This document shows, one piece after another, positions 41,335-51,410 of a stretch of DNA of 64,000 bases (its first letter is position 1; every line of letters begins with the position of its first letter). The stretch lies in assembly GCA_016212665.1 (NCBI GenBank), contig JACREZ010000015.1:1-64000 (forward strand). The letters run 5' to 3'. Origin of the DNA: Ignavibacteriota bacterium. Lineage in GTDB: Bacteria > Bacteroidota > Ignavibacteria > UBA10030 > SZUA-254. A program made the translations under genes and the position numbers. Under the pieces are notes generated by a model. That model was given only the letters and a program-made list of their open reading frames with translations. It was not told the origin of the DNA and searched no databases.

Positions 41335-43320
41335 TTATTCCTCTTTCGCTCTCATCGTATCCCACAACGCATATCCAAACAATAGCAGGAACATCACCAA
41401 TCCGAGTATTTCGCCGCCCTGTGATTCTGCCCAGTGAGCGTTGAAGTATTTGTCGTTCCAGTCTTTATCAACAAAGTGGACGATGGCGTTGAGAACGCCA
41501 AAGAGTGAACCGCCTGCGATGAAGCCGGAAGCGATGAGCGTGCCACGGGAGAAACGAGCGTTGTTCAATTTTTCGTTCTTTGTTCTTGTTGTAACAAACC
41601 ACGCAAGTAACCCACCGATGATGAGTGGTGTGTTCAAATCTTGCGGGAGATACATGCCGAGTGCAAATGCGAGAGGTGAGATTCCAATCGTAACAAGGAT
41701 GAGGGAAATCATCGCGCCGACGAGATACAACACCCACGGAGCGGGAACATTCGACATCAAGGGCTGAATGATTGCCGCCATCGCGTTTGCCTGCGGCGCG
41801 GGAAGTTGCTTCGAATCTTTGAAGCCGAACGCATCATTTAAAATAAAAATCACCAGAGCAGTGGAAGCGGCGGAAACGAGGATGCCGAGAAATTTCCATG
41901 TCTCCTGTTTCTTTGGCGTTGTGCCGAGCCAATAGCCGACTTTCAAATCGGTGACGAAACCGCCCGCAACCGATAGCGCGGTACAAACAACTCCGCCGAT
42001 AAGAAGCGCACTTAACATACCGGTGTTGCCGCTCAATCCCATTCGGACAAGAATGAAAGAAGAAAGTATCAGCGTCATCAATGTCATTCCTGAAACAGGA
42101 TTGTTGCCGGTGATGGCGATAGCGTTTGCCGCGACGGTGGTAAAAAGAAATGAGACGACCACAACGATAAGCAATCCGCCGACAGCATGCATCGGGTCGT
42201 CAACAACATTGCCTGCAAAAAATGCAAATGCGAGAACGGCGGTAAGGACCAACCCCACAATTACGTGAAGCATTTTCATATCGGTCTGCCATCGCACGGT
42301 GGTTTCCTGATGCGATGTTCCTTTCCCGATTTCTTTTACGGCGAGAGAGAGCGCACCACCGATTATTTTTCGTGAGCGGATAATGCCGATAATTCCCGCC
42401 ATCGCAATTCCGCCGATGCCGATTTGCCGGACATACGCACGGAAAATTTCTTCTGCACTCATATCGGCAATCAGTTTTGTCGCTGTCGCACCAAGCGGAG
42501 TTGTCAATCCGTGTCCGATTTCATACACAAGAGGAATGAGAACATACCACGCGAGGAACGAACCTGCGGCAATAATCGTCGAGTATTTCAACCCGACGAT
42601 GTAACCGAGTCCGAAAATCATCGAGGAGGAATTGATTTTTGCAACGATTTTTAATTTGTCTGCAACAGTCGCTCCCCAGTCGAACATTCTGGTTGAAATG
42701 ACTTCAGCCCATGCACCGAATGCGCTGAAGAGAAAATCAAACACGCCGCCAATCAATCCGCTGATGACAAGTACTTTAGCCTGGCCGCCCCCTTTTTCAC
42801 CGGCGACAAGAATTTCCGTTGTCGCTGTCGCTTCGGGGAACGGCAACTTGCCGTGCATATCTTTGACAAAATATTTTCTGAACGGAATGAGGAATAAGAC
42901 GCCAAGAAATCCGCCTAGAGAAGAAGCCGCAAACATCTGAAAGAAACTTGCAGGTAAATCAAGAATGTAAAGAGCGGGAATAGTGAAAACCGCTCCCGCA
43001 ACAATCACTCCCGAACTTGCGCCGATGGATTGGATGATGATGTTTTGTCCAAGTGCGTTTTTCTTTTTTGTGACTGCCGAGATTCCGACGGCAAGAATTG
43101 CAATCGGGATTGCCGCTTCAAACACCTGCCCGATTTTCAGACCGGAGTATGCGGCGGCGGCGGAGAAAAGTACCGCCATGATTAATCCCCACACAACGGA
43201 GTATGGTGTTACTTCCTCCTGTGGTTGGTTCGGGTCCATGATGGGGCGATAGGTTTCGCCTTCTTTGAGTTCTTTGTACGCGTTGTCGGGAAGACCGCTT
43301 GTAGTTGGAATGTGTTCCAT
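41335..43320 (-). CDS. OPT-family oligopeptide transporter
   Basis: 661 aa, very hydrophobic with about 14-16 membrane segments. The N-terminal region YSVVWGLIMAVLFSAAAAYSGLKIGQVFEAAIP and EATATTEILVAGEKGGGQA are family signatures. It is a proton-coupled importer of peptides (some members move metal chelates). A peptidase T gene lies immediately upstream on the same strand, consistent with peptide import followed by hydrolysis. Confidence 0.92.
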   Translation of the reverse strand: MEHIPTTSGLPDNAYKELKEGETYRPIMDPNQPQEEVTPYSVVWGLIMAVLFSAAAAYSGLKIGQVFEAAIPIAILAVGISAVTKKKNALGQNIIIQSIGASSGVIVAGAVFTIPALYILDLPASFFQMFAASSLGGFLGVLFLIPFRKYFVKDMHGKLPFPEATATTEILVAGEKGGGQAKVLVISGLIGGVFDFLFSAFGAWAEVISTRMFDWGATVADKLKIVAKINSSSMIFGLGYIVGLKYSTIIAAGSFLAWYVLIPLVYEIGHGLTTPLGATATKLIADMSAEEIFRAYVRQIGIGGIAMAGIIGIIRSRKIIGGALSLAVKEIGKGTSHQETTVRWQTDMKMLHVIVGLVLTAVLAFAFFAGNVVDDPMHAVGGLLIVVVVSFLFTTVAANAIAITGNNPVSGMTLMTLILSSFILVRMGLSGNTGMLSALLIGGVVCTALSVAGGFVTDLKVGYWLGTTPKKQETWKFLGILVSAASTALVIFILNDAFGFKDSKQLPAPQANAMAAIIQPLMSNVPAPWVLYLVGAMISLILVTIGISPLAFALGMYLPQDLNTPLIIGGLLAWFVTTRTKNEKLNNARFSRGTLIASGFIAGGSLFGVLNAIVHFVDKDWNDKYFNAHWAESQGGEILGLVMFLLLFGYALWDTMRAKEE

Positions 43321-43408
43321 GGTTGTTCCTGTTTTTCTATGTTAGTAAAAGGTTTGAGTGTTTACAGGTTTCGGGTTTCAGGTTACTTATTAATTGCTTG
43401 CACAAGCA

Positions 43409-43446
43409 ACGGATAATATTCTTAATATCTATTGACTATTATCCGT
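43409..43446. repeat. Inverted repeat between pepT and the OPT gene
   Basis: ACGGATAAT (43409-43417) and ATTATCCGT (43438-43446) are exact complements, preceded by the small hairpin GCTTG-CA-CAAGC. The surrounding 120 bp are low-complexity words such as GGTTTCGGGTTTCAGG. Confidence 0.5.
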
Positions 43447-43465
43447 TGACTATTGACAATTAATA

Positions 43466-44716
43466 TTATCTGCTCTTCTCCACCCACACCTGCGCAACAT
43501 TCACCACGGTCTCGACTGCTTTTTCCATTCCCCAAACGGAACACCATTCGGTTTTGCCATGGTAATTTTGTCCCCCGGTGAAAATGTTTGGGCAGGGAAG
43601 TCCCATTGCTGTCAGACGTGAACCATCAGTGCCGCCGCGAATGGGAACCCACTTCGGTTCCATTCCGGCGCGTGTTGCGGCTTCAAACAAACAATCAAGC
43701 ACACGCACGTCTTTCTCACAACCCTCGCGCATGTTGCGGTATTGTTCTTTGATTTCAAGTTCGATGCGCGCTTTCGGGTGAAGCGGCTTTACTTCTTCGA
43801 TAATCTTTTCAAGTTTTTTCTTGAGCGAATCAAGTCCGGTTGTATCAAAATCTCTCAGGAGGAAGTTCAATGTTGTTTTTTCTTCTTCACCCTTCAACAC
43901 ATGAGGATGGAGGTATTGTTCGTAGCCTTCCGTCGTTTCGGGCGAACAATCTTTCGGCAGTCGAACGATAATATCAGCCATTGTTTTGATGGAGTTGACC
44001 ATAATTCCTTTTGCTGTCCCCGGATGAATGTTCCGGCCATGAACGGTAATTGTTGCGGAGTTTGCCGAGAATGTTTCTTTGTTCAATTCGCCGGGAGAAT
44101 CGCCATCAACGGTGTAGGCAAACTGCGCTCCGAATTTTTGGATGTCGAAGTATTTTGTTCCCGCACCGATTTCTTCATCGGGAGTGAATCCTATTTTGAT
44201 ATCACCGTGAATGATGTTCGGATTGTTGAGTAATGTTTGAATAGCAGTCATGATGATTGCAATTCCTGCCTTGTCATCCGCGCCGAGAAGAGTCGTTCCA
44301 TCAGTTGTAACAATTGTTTTGCCGATGTTCCGTTTCAATTCTTTGTTCTCCGATTCTTTGATGATGACCGACGGGTCGCCGGGGAGAATGATGTCGCCGC
44401 CCTGATAGGTTATCACTTGCGGTTTCACGTTCGTGCCGGAAGCGGAAGGAGATGTATCAACATGCGAGATAAATCCGACAGCAGGAGTTTTGCCAAACGC
44501 TTTGTCCGATTGAGGAATGTTGCTTGGCAGTGTTGCCATCACGTATCCATACTTATCAATGGTAACATCGGGCAAGCCGAATGCTTTCAATTCCTGAACA
44601 AGCAGGTTGAGCAAGTTCCATTGTTTGTCGGTGCTGGGATACGTGGTTGATTCTTCGGAAGATTGAGTATCAATCTTCACGTAACGGAGGAGGCGGTCGA
44701 GTACGGTTTCGTTCAT
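43466..44716 (-). CDS. pepT: Peptidase T (aminotripeptidase)
   Basis: 416 aa, normal length. A zinc M20B peptidase releasing the N-terminal residue of tripeptides. Metal ligands are visible in GFISHVDTSP, LGADDKAGIAI, FTPDEEIGAGT, TVDGDSPGELN and NYHGKTEWCS. It is cytoplasmic with no signal peptide. It is probably co-transcribed with the OPT transporter about 145 bp downstream. Confidence 0.95.
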   Translation of the reverse strand: MNETVLDRLLRYVKIDTQSSEESTTYPSTDKQWNLLNLLVQELKAFGLPDVTIDKYGYVMATLPSNIPQSDKAFGKTPAVGFISHVDTSPSASGTNVKPQVITYQGGDIILPGDPSVIIKESENKELKRNIGKTIVTTDGTTLLGADDKAGIAIIMTAIQTLLNNPNIIHGDIKIGFTPDEEIGAGTKYFDIQKFGAQFAYTVDGDSPGELNKETFSANSATITVHGRNIHPGTAKGIMVNSIKTMADIIVRLPKDCSPETTEGYEQYLHPHVLKGEEEKTTLNFLLRDFDTTGLDSLKKKLEKIIEEVKPLHPKARIELEIKEQYRNMREGCEKDVRVLDCLFEAATRAGMEPKWVPIRGGTDGSRLTAMGLPCPNIFTGGQNYHGKTEWCSVWGMEKAVETVVNVAQVWVEKSR

Positions 44717-44772
44717 AGTAATACTTTCGGAAATTCTGTTGAGATTATTGAGGCAAAAAAATTATATACATG

Positions 44773-44812
44773 AGGTCGCCTTCGTCAGCGCTCAGGCTAC
44801 GGGCGGTGACCT
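44773..44812. repeat. Imperfect hairpin element between pepT and a sensor kinase
   Basis: AGGTCGCC (44773-44780) and GGCGGTGACCT (44802-44812) pair with a two-base bulge; the loop contains TCAGCGCTCAGGCTACG. It resembles the GCC-TAC-GGC words seen elsewhere in the window. Confidence 0.4.
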
Positions 44813-44892
44813 TGTGAAAAACGCGTGTGATTCTATGAATTTTCTGCATAAAAACCAAAAGAAATTGCCCGCTTTTTCTTACATTTGTACCG

Positions 44893-47800
44893 ATGAAACA
44901 ATCAAACAAATCTCTGCTTAGAATACTCCCGGTTACTCTTCTTGTTCTCGTACTCTTCCCTGTTCAATTGGTTTTCGGACAAATAGAAAACCTGAGTGAT
45001 GAGTGGCGTTGGGTGCATTTTACTTCGGTGTATGGATTGCCGTCGGAAAATGTCATTTCTATAGTTGAAACAAAGAGCGGAACGATTTGGGCGCTCACTT
45101 CCAACGGCGTTGTTTGGTACGATGGTTACCAATGGATTCTTGCAGAAGAAAAAGAATTGCCTTCATCTAAACCGACGTGGCTTGGCGATTGGATAGCCGA
45201 CAGTATCGCTTTGGGATTTGAAAGCGGAGTGTATATCGGCGTTCAACATCAGTTCAGGAAATTACCAAATTACATATCAGCGCCTGTTTTTCCGTTCAAT
45301 GAGCGGGAGATTCTTTTTCTTGAAAAAAATTCTGTGGTAAAGCATGATGGAAGTGTGAAAACTGCTGTTGATGAGTTGTTGACATCAAACAAAACAATGA
45401 ATGTATGGAAGACAAATGCTCAACAGATATGGCTCAATACTTCTTCATCGTTAAGCCGATGGAACGGTGAACAGTTCGAGACGGTCATTGCTGACTCGAC
45501 GGAATTGATTCGTGTGAACATACTGAAAGAAAATATTCATAGAACGGGTATCGCTTCTGTGGTTAGCCCGATGGAGATGAGAGGAATTTGGGAGTGGGAT
45601 AGCACATCGGTTCCGGTGTTAAATGTGTCGGAGAAAGGGAGTCAGGTGTTATGTTTGGATGTTGCGCCGAACGGAGACGCTATTGCCGTGTATGCTTCGG
45701 GAGAAGTTCGCGTCAGAAAGCAGGGAGTGTGGAGTTCGCCGGAACATGTGCCGCGCTTTTTGCAGGAATGTAAGTTCCTCAGGTTTGCTTCGAATGGCGA
45801 TTTGTGGGTTGCTACAAGTAAAGGATTGTATCTCCTCAAGCGGTCTGTTGCGTTATGGTCGAACATCACCCACAAGGAATTGACGTTACGTAACAATGTG
45901 AATGAAATTCTGTTTGCCCGCGATGGAACGCTCTGGCTTGGAACGGGAGACGGAGTAGAGATTCACCGAAACGACAGCACAGTAGAGTGGATTTCCGAAA
46001 TTGAAGGAAAACATTTGTATGGTGTAACAGGATTAGCGCAGGATGTGTTCGGAAATATCTGGATTTCGAGCGGGACAACATTCAGCGGCGCATATCGTTG
46101 GGATGGAACTCGCTGGCAACATTTCGATATTGGTGAACACCCGGAAGAAAATCGTTTTCACAAAATCAGAACATCGTTTGATGGTACGCTCTGGTTTCTC
46201 GGGCTCGCAAGTCGGGGAACTGCATCAGGGATTGTACAACCCGGTGTGTTCCGGTTCATGAATGATGAGTTTATTTCATTCGGTGATTCGACGAATGTCT
46301 ACCGTAATCGCGTGTACGCGTTTGCAGAAGGACATGATGGAGCAAAATGGTTCGGAACAGTAACGGGAATTTATCGCTTCAGAAATCAAACATGGACACA
46401 TTGGGGAATTGAAGAAGGATTGAAAATTGCCCGAACATTTACACTTGCTATTGATGATGAAAATATTCTCTGGTTCGGCGACCAGGATGCAGGCGGCGGG
46501 TTAGGGTATATTGATGAAGAAGATAATGTTCACTACTTCACGACAACCGATGGACTGATTCACAATCAGGTGTGGGATTTGGTTGTAGATACTCTGGGAA
46601 TATTGTGGGTTGCGACGGAAGGCGGGTTGTGCAGTTATACAAACGGAACGTGGACTACGTACGGAGAAAAAACCGGTTTAAGTTGTTTATCGCTCTGGAC
46701 AATTCTCCCGCGAGAAAACCAAGTGTATGTGGCAACGCGCGGAAAAGGATTGGCGATTCTTCATCGCGGAGCAACTGCGGCTTCATTTCCCCGTGTTGTA
46801 ATAGAAAGACCATTGATTGATGGAGGCAACGTGCAGATTCGCTGGAGTGTGTTTGCATTCATGGGTGAACTTTCGGCTGAGGAAATTCAAACGCGCTACC
46901 GGTTCGAGAATCAAACGTGGTCGGCGTGGACGACAGAACGAGTTTTCCATCTCGAACATCTTCAACCAGGTACCTACTCGTTATCTGTGCAGGCGAAAGG
47001 ATTGTTCGGTCAGGTTGACCTGAGCGGGAAAACAATTTCCTTTACGATTCCGCCGCCGATGATTCAACAGCCCTTGTTTTATCTTCCCATTGGGGGATTG
47101 GCTCTTGCGTTCGTGATTCTCGCGTTCACGTATTTCATCAGGAAACGAAAAGCAGATGCGGAACTCCGGCGGAGCGAAGAAAAATTCAGAACGGTTACGG
47201 AAACGACGCCTGTTGCAATTTTTATTTTTGATGAGACCAAGACGCTGTTTCTCAATCCTGCGGCAGAGAAGTTGACCGGAAGTTCTTCGAGCAATTTGAT
47301 GCAAATGAAGTTGATTGAATTGTTCAGCGAAACAAGCCGGGAAGCATTTCTTGCTGAATCAAAATTGCTTGATGAATCTTCAAACAGAACAAGAAATCTC
47401 GAAGTGCAACTTCAAGCACAATCGAATGGAGAGCGATGGGTGGAATTCACGCTCGGTCGAATCGTGTTCGAAGGGAATCCTGCAATCCTTGCGGTTGCGT
47501 TTGATGTTACCGAACGGAAGAACGCAGAGGCAAAACTAGTCTCACTCGCTTCCGAACTTTCGGGAACGGAGGAACGTGAGCGACAACGGATGGCAACGTA
47601 CCTGCACGATTATATCAGTCAAAATCTTGTTTTTTGCAAGTTGAAATTGCACGGGTTGCAACAAGTAATTTCGGATGAACAATTTCTTCAGCAGGTTCGT
47701 GAAGTGCAGGCGCTTGTCGAGCAACTCATCCGCGATTCTCAGACGCTGACGTTTGAATTGAGTTCTCCGCTGTTGCATGAACTCGGACTTGAAGCGGGAC

Positions 47801-48192
47801 TGGAATGGCTTGCCGAGCAAATCGAGCAGCGGCACGGAGTGAAATGCTCGTTCGAGGCAAGTCAGCGAACGATACAACTTGAACATGAATCGGTGGTGTT
47901 ATTGTTCACCATCGCACGGGAACTCTTGATGAACGTAACGAAACATGCACAGGCAACGAGCGCACGAATCGCTTTGCTTTATCAACCGAACAAAGTTCTT
48001 CTCAGCGTGAACGATGACGGGAAAGGATTCAATGTCGAGATGCTCGGTTCGAGAATATCCAAGCAAGGCGGGTTCGGATTATTTAATATCAAAGAACGAC
48101 TTGTGTATGTTGGCGGCTCGTTGAATATCGTTTCGAAACAAGAACGGGGGACGACGGTGACGGTAACTCTGCCGATGAAGAAAAAGGAGTGA
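44893..48192 (+). CDS. Propeller-type sensor histidine kinase, copy 1
   Basis: 1099 aa. A signal peptide or N-terminal membrane segment (1-30) is followed by a periplasmic region of about 640 residues with two-component propeller repeats (GLPSENVISIVETKSGTIWAL; GLIHNQVWDLVVDTLGILWVATEGG, given here in part), a Y_Y_Y domain (TRYRFENQTWSAW...LQPGTYSLSVQAKG) and a membrane helix near 735-755. A PAS domain (EEKFRTVTETTPVAIFIFD) and a HisKA_3 domain with phospho-accepting His905 in MATYLHDYI come next, then a HATPase (NDDGKGFNVE, GGFGLFNIKERL). It is a membrane sensor probably detecting a polysaccharide or other extracellular ligand. The partner regulator is the next gene. Confidence 0.92.
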   Translation: MKQSNKSLLRILPVTLLVLVLFPVQLVFGQIENLSDEWRWVHFTSVYGLPSENVISIVETKSGTIWALTSNGVVWYDGYQWILAEEKELPSSKPTWLGDWIADSIALGFESGVYIGVQHQFRKLPNYISAPVFPFNEREILFLEKNSVVKHDGSVKTAVDELLTSNKTMNVWKTNAQQIWLNTSSSLSRWNGEQFETVIADSTELIRVNILKENIHRTGIASVVSPMEMRGIWEWDSTSVPVLNVSEKGSQVLCLDVAPNGDAIAVYASGEVRVRKQGVWSSPEHVPRFLQECKFLRFASNGDLWVATSKGLYLLKRSVALWSNITHKELTLRNNVNEILFARDGTLWLGTGDGVEIHRNDSTVEWISEIEGKHLYGVTGLAQDVFGNIWISSGTTFSGAYRWDGTRWQHFDIGEHPEENRFHKIRTSFDGTLWFLGLASRGTASGIVQPGVFRFMNDEFISFGDSTNVYRNRVYAFAEGHDGAKWFGTVTGIYRFRNQTWTHWGIEEGLKIARTFTLAIDDENILWFGDQDAGGGLGYIDEEDNVHYFTTTDGLIHNQVWDLVVDTLGILWVATEGGLCSYTNGTWTTYGEKTGLSCLSLWTILPRENQVYVATRGKGLAILHRGATAASFPRVVIERPLIDGGNVQIRWSVFAFMGELSAEEIQTRYRFENQTWSAWTTERVFHLEHLQPGTYSLSVQAKGLFGQVDLSGKTISFTIPPPMIQQPLFYLPIGGLALAFVILAFTYFIRKRKADAELRRSEEKFRTVTETTPVAIFIFDETKTLFLNPAAEKLTGSSSSNLMQMKLIELFSETSREAFLAESKLLDESSNRTRNLEVQLQAQSNGERWVEFTLGRIVFEGNPAILAVAFDVTERKNAEAKLVSLASELSGTEERERQRMATYLHDYISQNLVFCKLKLHGLQQVISDEQFLQQVREVQALVEQLIRDSQTLTFELSSPLLHELGLEAGLEWLAEQIEQRHGVKCSFEASQRTIQLEHESVVLLFTIARELLMNVTKHAQATSARIALLYQPNKVLLSVNDDGKGFNVEMLGSRISKQGGFGLFNIKERLVYVGGSLNIVSKQERGTTVTVTLPMKKKE

Positions 48193-48194
48193 AC

Positions 48195-48860
48195 ATGAAC
48201 GAACAACAGAAGTCAATCAATGTGTTTTTAGCCGATGACCACACGCTCATGCGTCAGGGACTTGCATCGCTCATCGAGAAAGAGTTGAATATGAAAATCG
48301 TCGGTCAGGCGGAGAACGGAAAGGAAGCGGTGGAGAAATGTTTGCAACTTCGTCCGCACGTTATTCTCATGGATATTTCCATGCCGGAGTTGAACGGCAT
48401 TGAAGCGACTCGGCAAATTACACAAGCAATGCCCGATGCAAGAGTTATTGCGCTTTCGATGCATATTGACAAACGATACGTGACGGGAATGTTGATCGCC
48501 GGTGCAAAGGGTTACATGTTAAAACATTGTGCGGTTGACGAACTTGGAACTGCAATGGATACAGTACTGCGCGGGAAAATCTATCTCAGTCCTGAGATTA
48601 CCGGAGTCGTGGTTGAGGATATTGTTGCTCAAGCAGATAAACAGAAAGAACATCAAACCGTTTTGCTGACTGCAAAAGAGCGTGAAGTTCTCCAACTCCT
48701 TGCTGAAGGAAATTCAAGCAAAGACATTGCAGAGAAACTGAACCTGAGTATTCACACCATTGATTCACACAGGAAGAACATCATGGATAAATTGCAAATG
48801 TTTTCGGTTGCTGAATTGACAAAATATGCTGTGAGGGAAGGGTTGACGGGGCTGGAATGA
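48195..48860 (+). CDS. NarL/LuxR-family response regulator, partner of copy 1 kinase
   Basis: 221 aa from ATG 48195, which has AAGGAG 5 bp upstream; the GTG at 48189 is less likely. The receiver domain has the acidic pair LADDHT, the phospho-accepting Asp in VILMDISMP and a Lys in GYMLKHC. The C-terminal LuxR helix-turn-helix is LTAKEREVLQLLAEGNSSKDI...NLSIHTIDSHRKNIMDKL. It follows the kinase within a few bases, so the two form a cognate pair. Confidence 0.95.
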   Translation: MNEQQKSINVFLADDHTLMRQGLASLIEKELNMKIVGQAENGKEAVEKCLQLRPHVILMDISMPELNGIEATRQITQAMPDARVIALSMHIDKRYVTGMLIAGAKGYMLKHCAVDELGTAMDTVLRGKIYLSPEITGVVVEDIVAQADKQKEHQTVLLTAKEREVLQLLAEGNSSKDIAEKLNLSIHTIDSHRKNIMDKLQMFSVAELTKYAVREGLTGLE

Positions 48861-48974
48861 GACTTTGATAAGCTTGTTATTCTGAGTACATTCAGGCAAT
48901 TAGAAGACCACAAATAGCAATTCTATTTTACTTCACAACAATTTCGGATAGATATTTCAAGAAAGGATAGCATT

Positions 48975-49691
48975 ATGAAACACTTGTTTTTATTAGCGCT
49001 AATAATCTCCGTTTTGAATTATGAATCATGGGCTTGTACATGCGGAGAGAGGGAAACTCCCACAATAGCTTTAGCAAATAGCAATGCGGTATTTATCGGT
49101 AAGGTGATAAACGCAGAACTTGATACATTAGATATCCCTGGTTTTGGTGAACTCTATCGTATTACTTTTCTTGTCTCAGCATATTGGAAAGGTATTGACA
49201 ACGACACTATTATTTTGAGAACAGCCTATGATGGAACTGCATGTGGGTATCCCTTTTATCAAGATGGAAGTTATTTAGTGTATGCATTAAATTTAGAATT
49301 TGGTTTGTTTACAAGTTCATGTAGTAGGACAATAGATTCATTTAATATGTCGGATGATATAGTTGAAATAGGTAATCCTATTCCATTAGAAGCATCTTTT
49401 GAAGGAGAGAACGAAACAAAGAGTTTTAGCAACTTCACACTAAACCAAAATTATCCCAATCCATTCAACTCTTCCACTATCTTTAATTATTTTTTGCCTA
49501 AGTCTGATTATGTAATATTAAAAGTTTACAGCGTCCTTGGTGAAGAAATTGCAACCGTTGTGAATGGCTTACAAAGTGGAGGGAATAAATCGGTAACGTT
49601 TGATGCAACAAATTTAGCAAGTGGAGTATATGTTTATCGTCTCTTCACTTCGACATATAGTGAAACGAAGAAAATGATTTATCTCAGATAA
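48975..49691 (+). CDS. Small secreted Cys-rich protein with T9SS sorting domain
   Basis: 238 aa. The signal peptide ends before CTCGERETPTIALANSNAVFIGKV, a pattern seen in netrin/TIMP-like (NTR) domains with N-terminal Cys-x-Cys and later paired cysteines (GTACGYPFYQD, FTSSCSRT). From about 155 comes the T9SS domain NYPNPFNSSTIFNYFLPKSD and the end YVYRLFTSTYSETKKMIYLR. Its function is unknown. In bacteria such NTR-like modules are generally uncharacterised. Confidence 0.75.
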   Translation: MKHLFLLALIISVLNYESWACTCGERETPTIALANSNAVFIGKVINAELDTLDIPGFGELYRITFLVSAYWKGIDNDTIILRTAYDGTACGYPFYQDGSYLVYALNLEFGLFTSSCSRTIDSFNMSDDIVEIGNPIPLEASFEGENETKSFSNFTLNQNYPNPFNSSTIFNYFLPKSDYVILKVYSVLGEEIATVVNGLQSGGNKSVTFDATNLASGVYVYRLFTSTYSETKKMIYLR

Positions 49692-49728
49692 CTCCGTGTT
49701 GTATCAGTTACCCTTTGTAGAATAATCG

Positions 49729-51243
49729 ATGAATAAGTTGAAGATTTTCGTAAGCAGTGTGCAATCAGAATTTGCCGAAGAAAGGCAAATGCTGTATGAT
49801 TATTTGACGACTGATGCTTTGCTGGGTCGTTTTTTTGAGCCATTTCTTTTTGAAAATCTTCCGGCAACAGACAGAGATGCTTCTACCGCCTATCTTGAAC
49901 AGGTAAGACAAGCGGATGTTTACCTTGGTATTTTCGGAAAGAAATATGGCTACGAAAATAATGATGGAATTTCTCCCACTGAACTCGAATATCATCTTGC
50001 CTCATCAGAACATAAAACCCGTTTGATTTTTATTAGCCATGTAGCTGATAGTGAGAGACATCCAAAAGAAACATTACTCATCAAAAAAGCAGAAGATGCG
50101 GTCGTCAGGAAAAAGTTTAGCAGTACCGTTGAACTCAAGACCGCAATTTATGCTTCGCTCATAAATTTACTTGGTGAAAAAGAACTCATTCGTTCCGGTC
50201 CGTTTGATGCTAGCATGTGCAAAAGCGCTACTGTAGCAGATTTGGATACAGAGAGAATAACATGGTTTGTAAAAGAAGCTCAGGCAAAAAGAGGGTTCCC
50301 GCTTTCTTCCACAGCTACAATGGAAAGCATACTTACTCACCTGAATCTTCTTCGTGACAATGGACTTGCAAATGCGGCTATTCTTTTATTCAGCAAAAAA
50401 CTACAGCAATTTTTCATTACTGCTGAAATTCGTTGTGCGCTTTTTCATGGGAATGAAATCATGAAACCAATTCCGGCATACCAGGTTTATAAAGGTGATA
50501 TTTTTGAGCAGGTCAATCAGGCTGTTGATTTTGTTTTGTCCCGGATCAACCTTTCAGTGGGTGACAGAAGCGCCTCAATAGATGTTCCAGTTACTTATGA
50601 AATTCCACGCTCAGCCGTAACAGAAGCAATTGTAAACGCAGTGGCACACCGTGATTACAACAGCACCGGCTCTGTGCAAGTCATGCTTTTCAGAAACCGT
50701 CTTGAAATTTGGAATCCCGGGCATTTGCCATTCAATCTAACAATCTCAAAACTCAAACAACCTCATCCGTCATACCCAGCCAATCCACTCATTGCAGAAC
50801 CGCTTTATCTTGCTGGATATATTGAACGGATGGGAACCGGTATTCCAGATATGATTCAGTCTTGTTTGGCAGCAGGTCTTAAAGAACCTGATTTGGTTCA
50901 GGAAGAATCGTTTAAGGTAATTCTTTGGAGAAAACAGCAGGCTACCGACCAAGCTACTGGGGAAGTTGGTGGGGAAGTTGCTGGGGAAGTTGCTGGGGAA
51001 GTAGCGGAGACAGTAAAAAGGGTAGTTTTTGTTCTGAAAGGTTCTATGAAACGGGCAGAAATTCAAGAATTATTGCAACTGAAACATGATGATTTTTTCA
51101 GAGTCAGTTATATGTTACCCGCAATTGCCTCTAACTTTGTAGAAATGACTCTTCCTGAATCTCCTAATAGCCCAAAACAAAAATACCGGCTCACTTCAAA
51201 AGGTATAGCGTTGCAACAACAACTCAAAAAACAAAAGAAATAG
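49729..51243 (+). CDS. DUF4062 protein with RecG-like ATPase-type module
   Basis: 504 aa. Residues 1-150 are DUF4062, a TIR-like alpha/beta domain: KIFVSSVQSEFAEERQML, ADVYLGIFGKKYGYE, GISPTELEYHLA. The middle part, ending in PRSAVTEAIVNAVAHRDYN, is a HATPase_c_4-type segment of the family often labelled RecG-like transcriptional regulators, with WNPGHLP and YIERMGTGIPDMI. A GEVA repeat and a winged-helix end (MKRAEIQELLQLKHDDFFRV) follow. DUF4062 proteins recur in defence islands, so a nucleotide-signal or NAD-consuming defence role is possible but unproven. Confidence 0.75.
   Translation: MNKLKIFVSSVQSEFAEERQMLYDYLTTDALLGRFFEPFLFENLPATDRDASTAYLEQVRQADVYLGIFGKKYGYENNDGISPTELEYHLASSEHKTRLIFISHVADSERHPKETLLIKKAEDAVVRKKFSSTVELKTAIYASLINLLGEKELIRSGPFDASMCKSATVADLDTERITWFVKEAQAKRGFPLSSTATMESILTHLNLLRDNGLANAAILLFSKKLQQFFITAEIRCALFHGNEIMKPIPAYQVYKGDIFEQVNQAVDFVLSRINLSVGDRSASIDVPVTYEIPRSAVTEAIVNAVAHRDYNSTGSVQVMLFRNRLEIWNPGHLPFNLTISKLKQPHPSYPANPLIAEPLYLAGYIERMGTGIPDMIQSCLAAGLKEPDLVQEESFKVILWRKQQATDQATGEVGGEVAGEVAGEVAETVKRVVFVLKGSMKRAEIQELLQLKHDDFFRVSYMLPAIASNFVEMTLPESPNSPKQKYRLTSKGIALQQQLKKQKK
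50959..51006. repeat. Four 12-bp tandem repeats in the DUF4062 gene
   Basis: GGGGAAGTTGCT and close variants occur four times in a row and encode GEVG-GEVA-GEVA-GEVA as a hinge between the ATPase-like part and the winged helix. The copy number is likely variable. Confidence 0.75.
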
Positions 51244-51410
51244 CGCGGGCATAATTGGTAACACTAAATACGAATAGGCAGTCCGCAATAAAAATTCTTT
51301 TCATCACACTAACAATTTCCGTTCTTTTCCGTACACAAATCCGAAACTAACTAACTAATCCATTCATGAGCCGAATCTATATAGAGAGCAGGCTCACATT
51401 TAGGAATATT

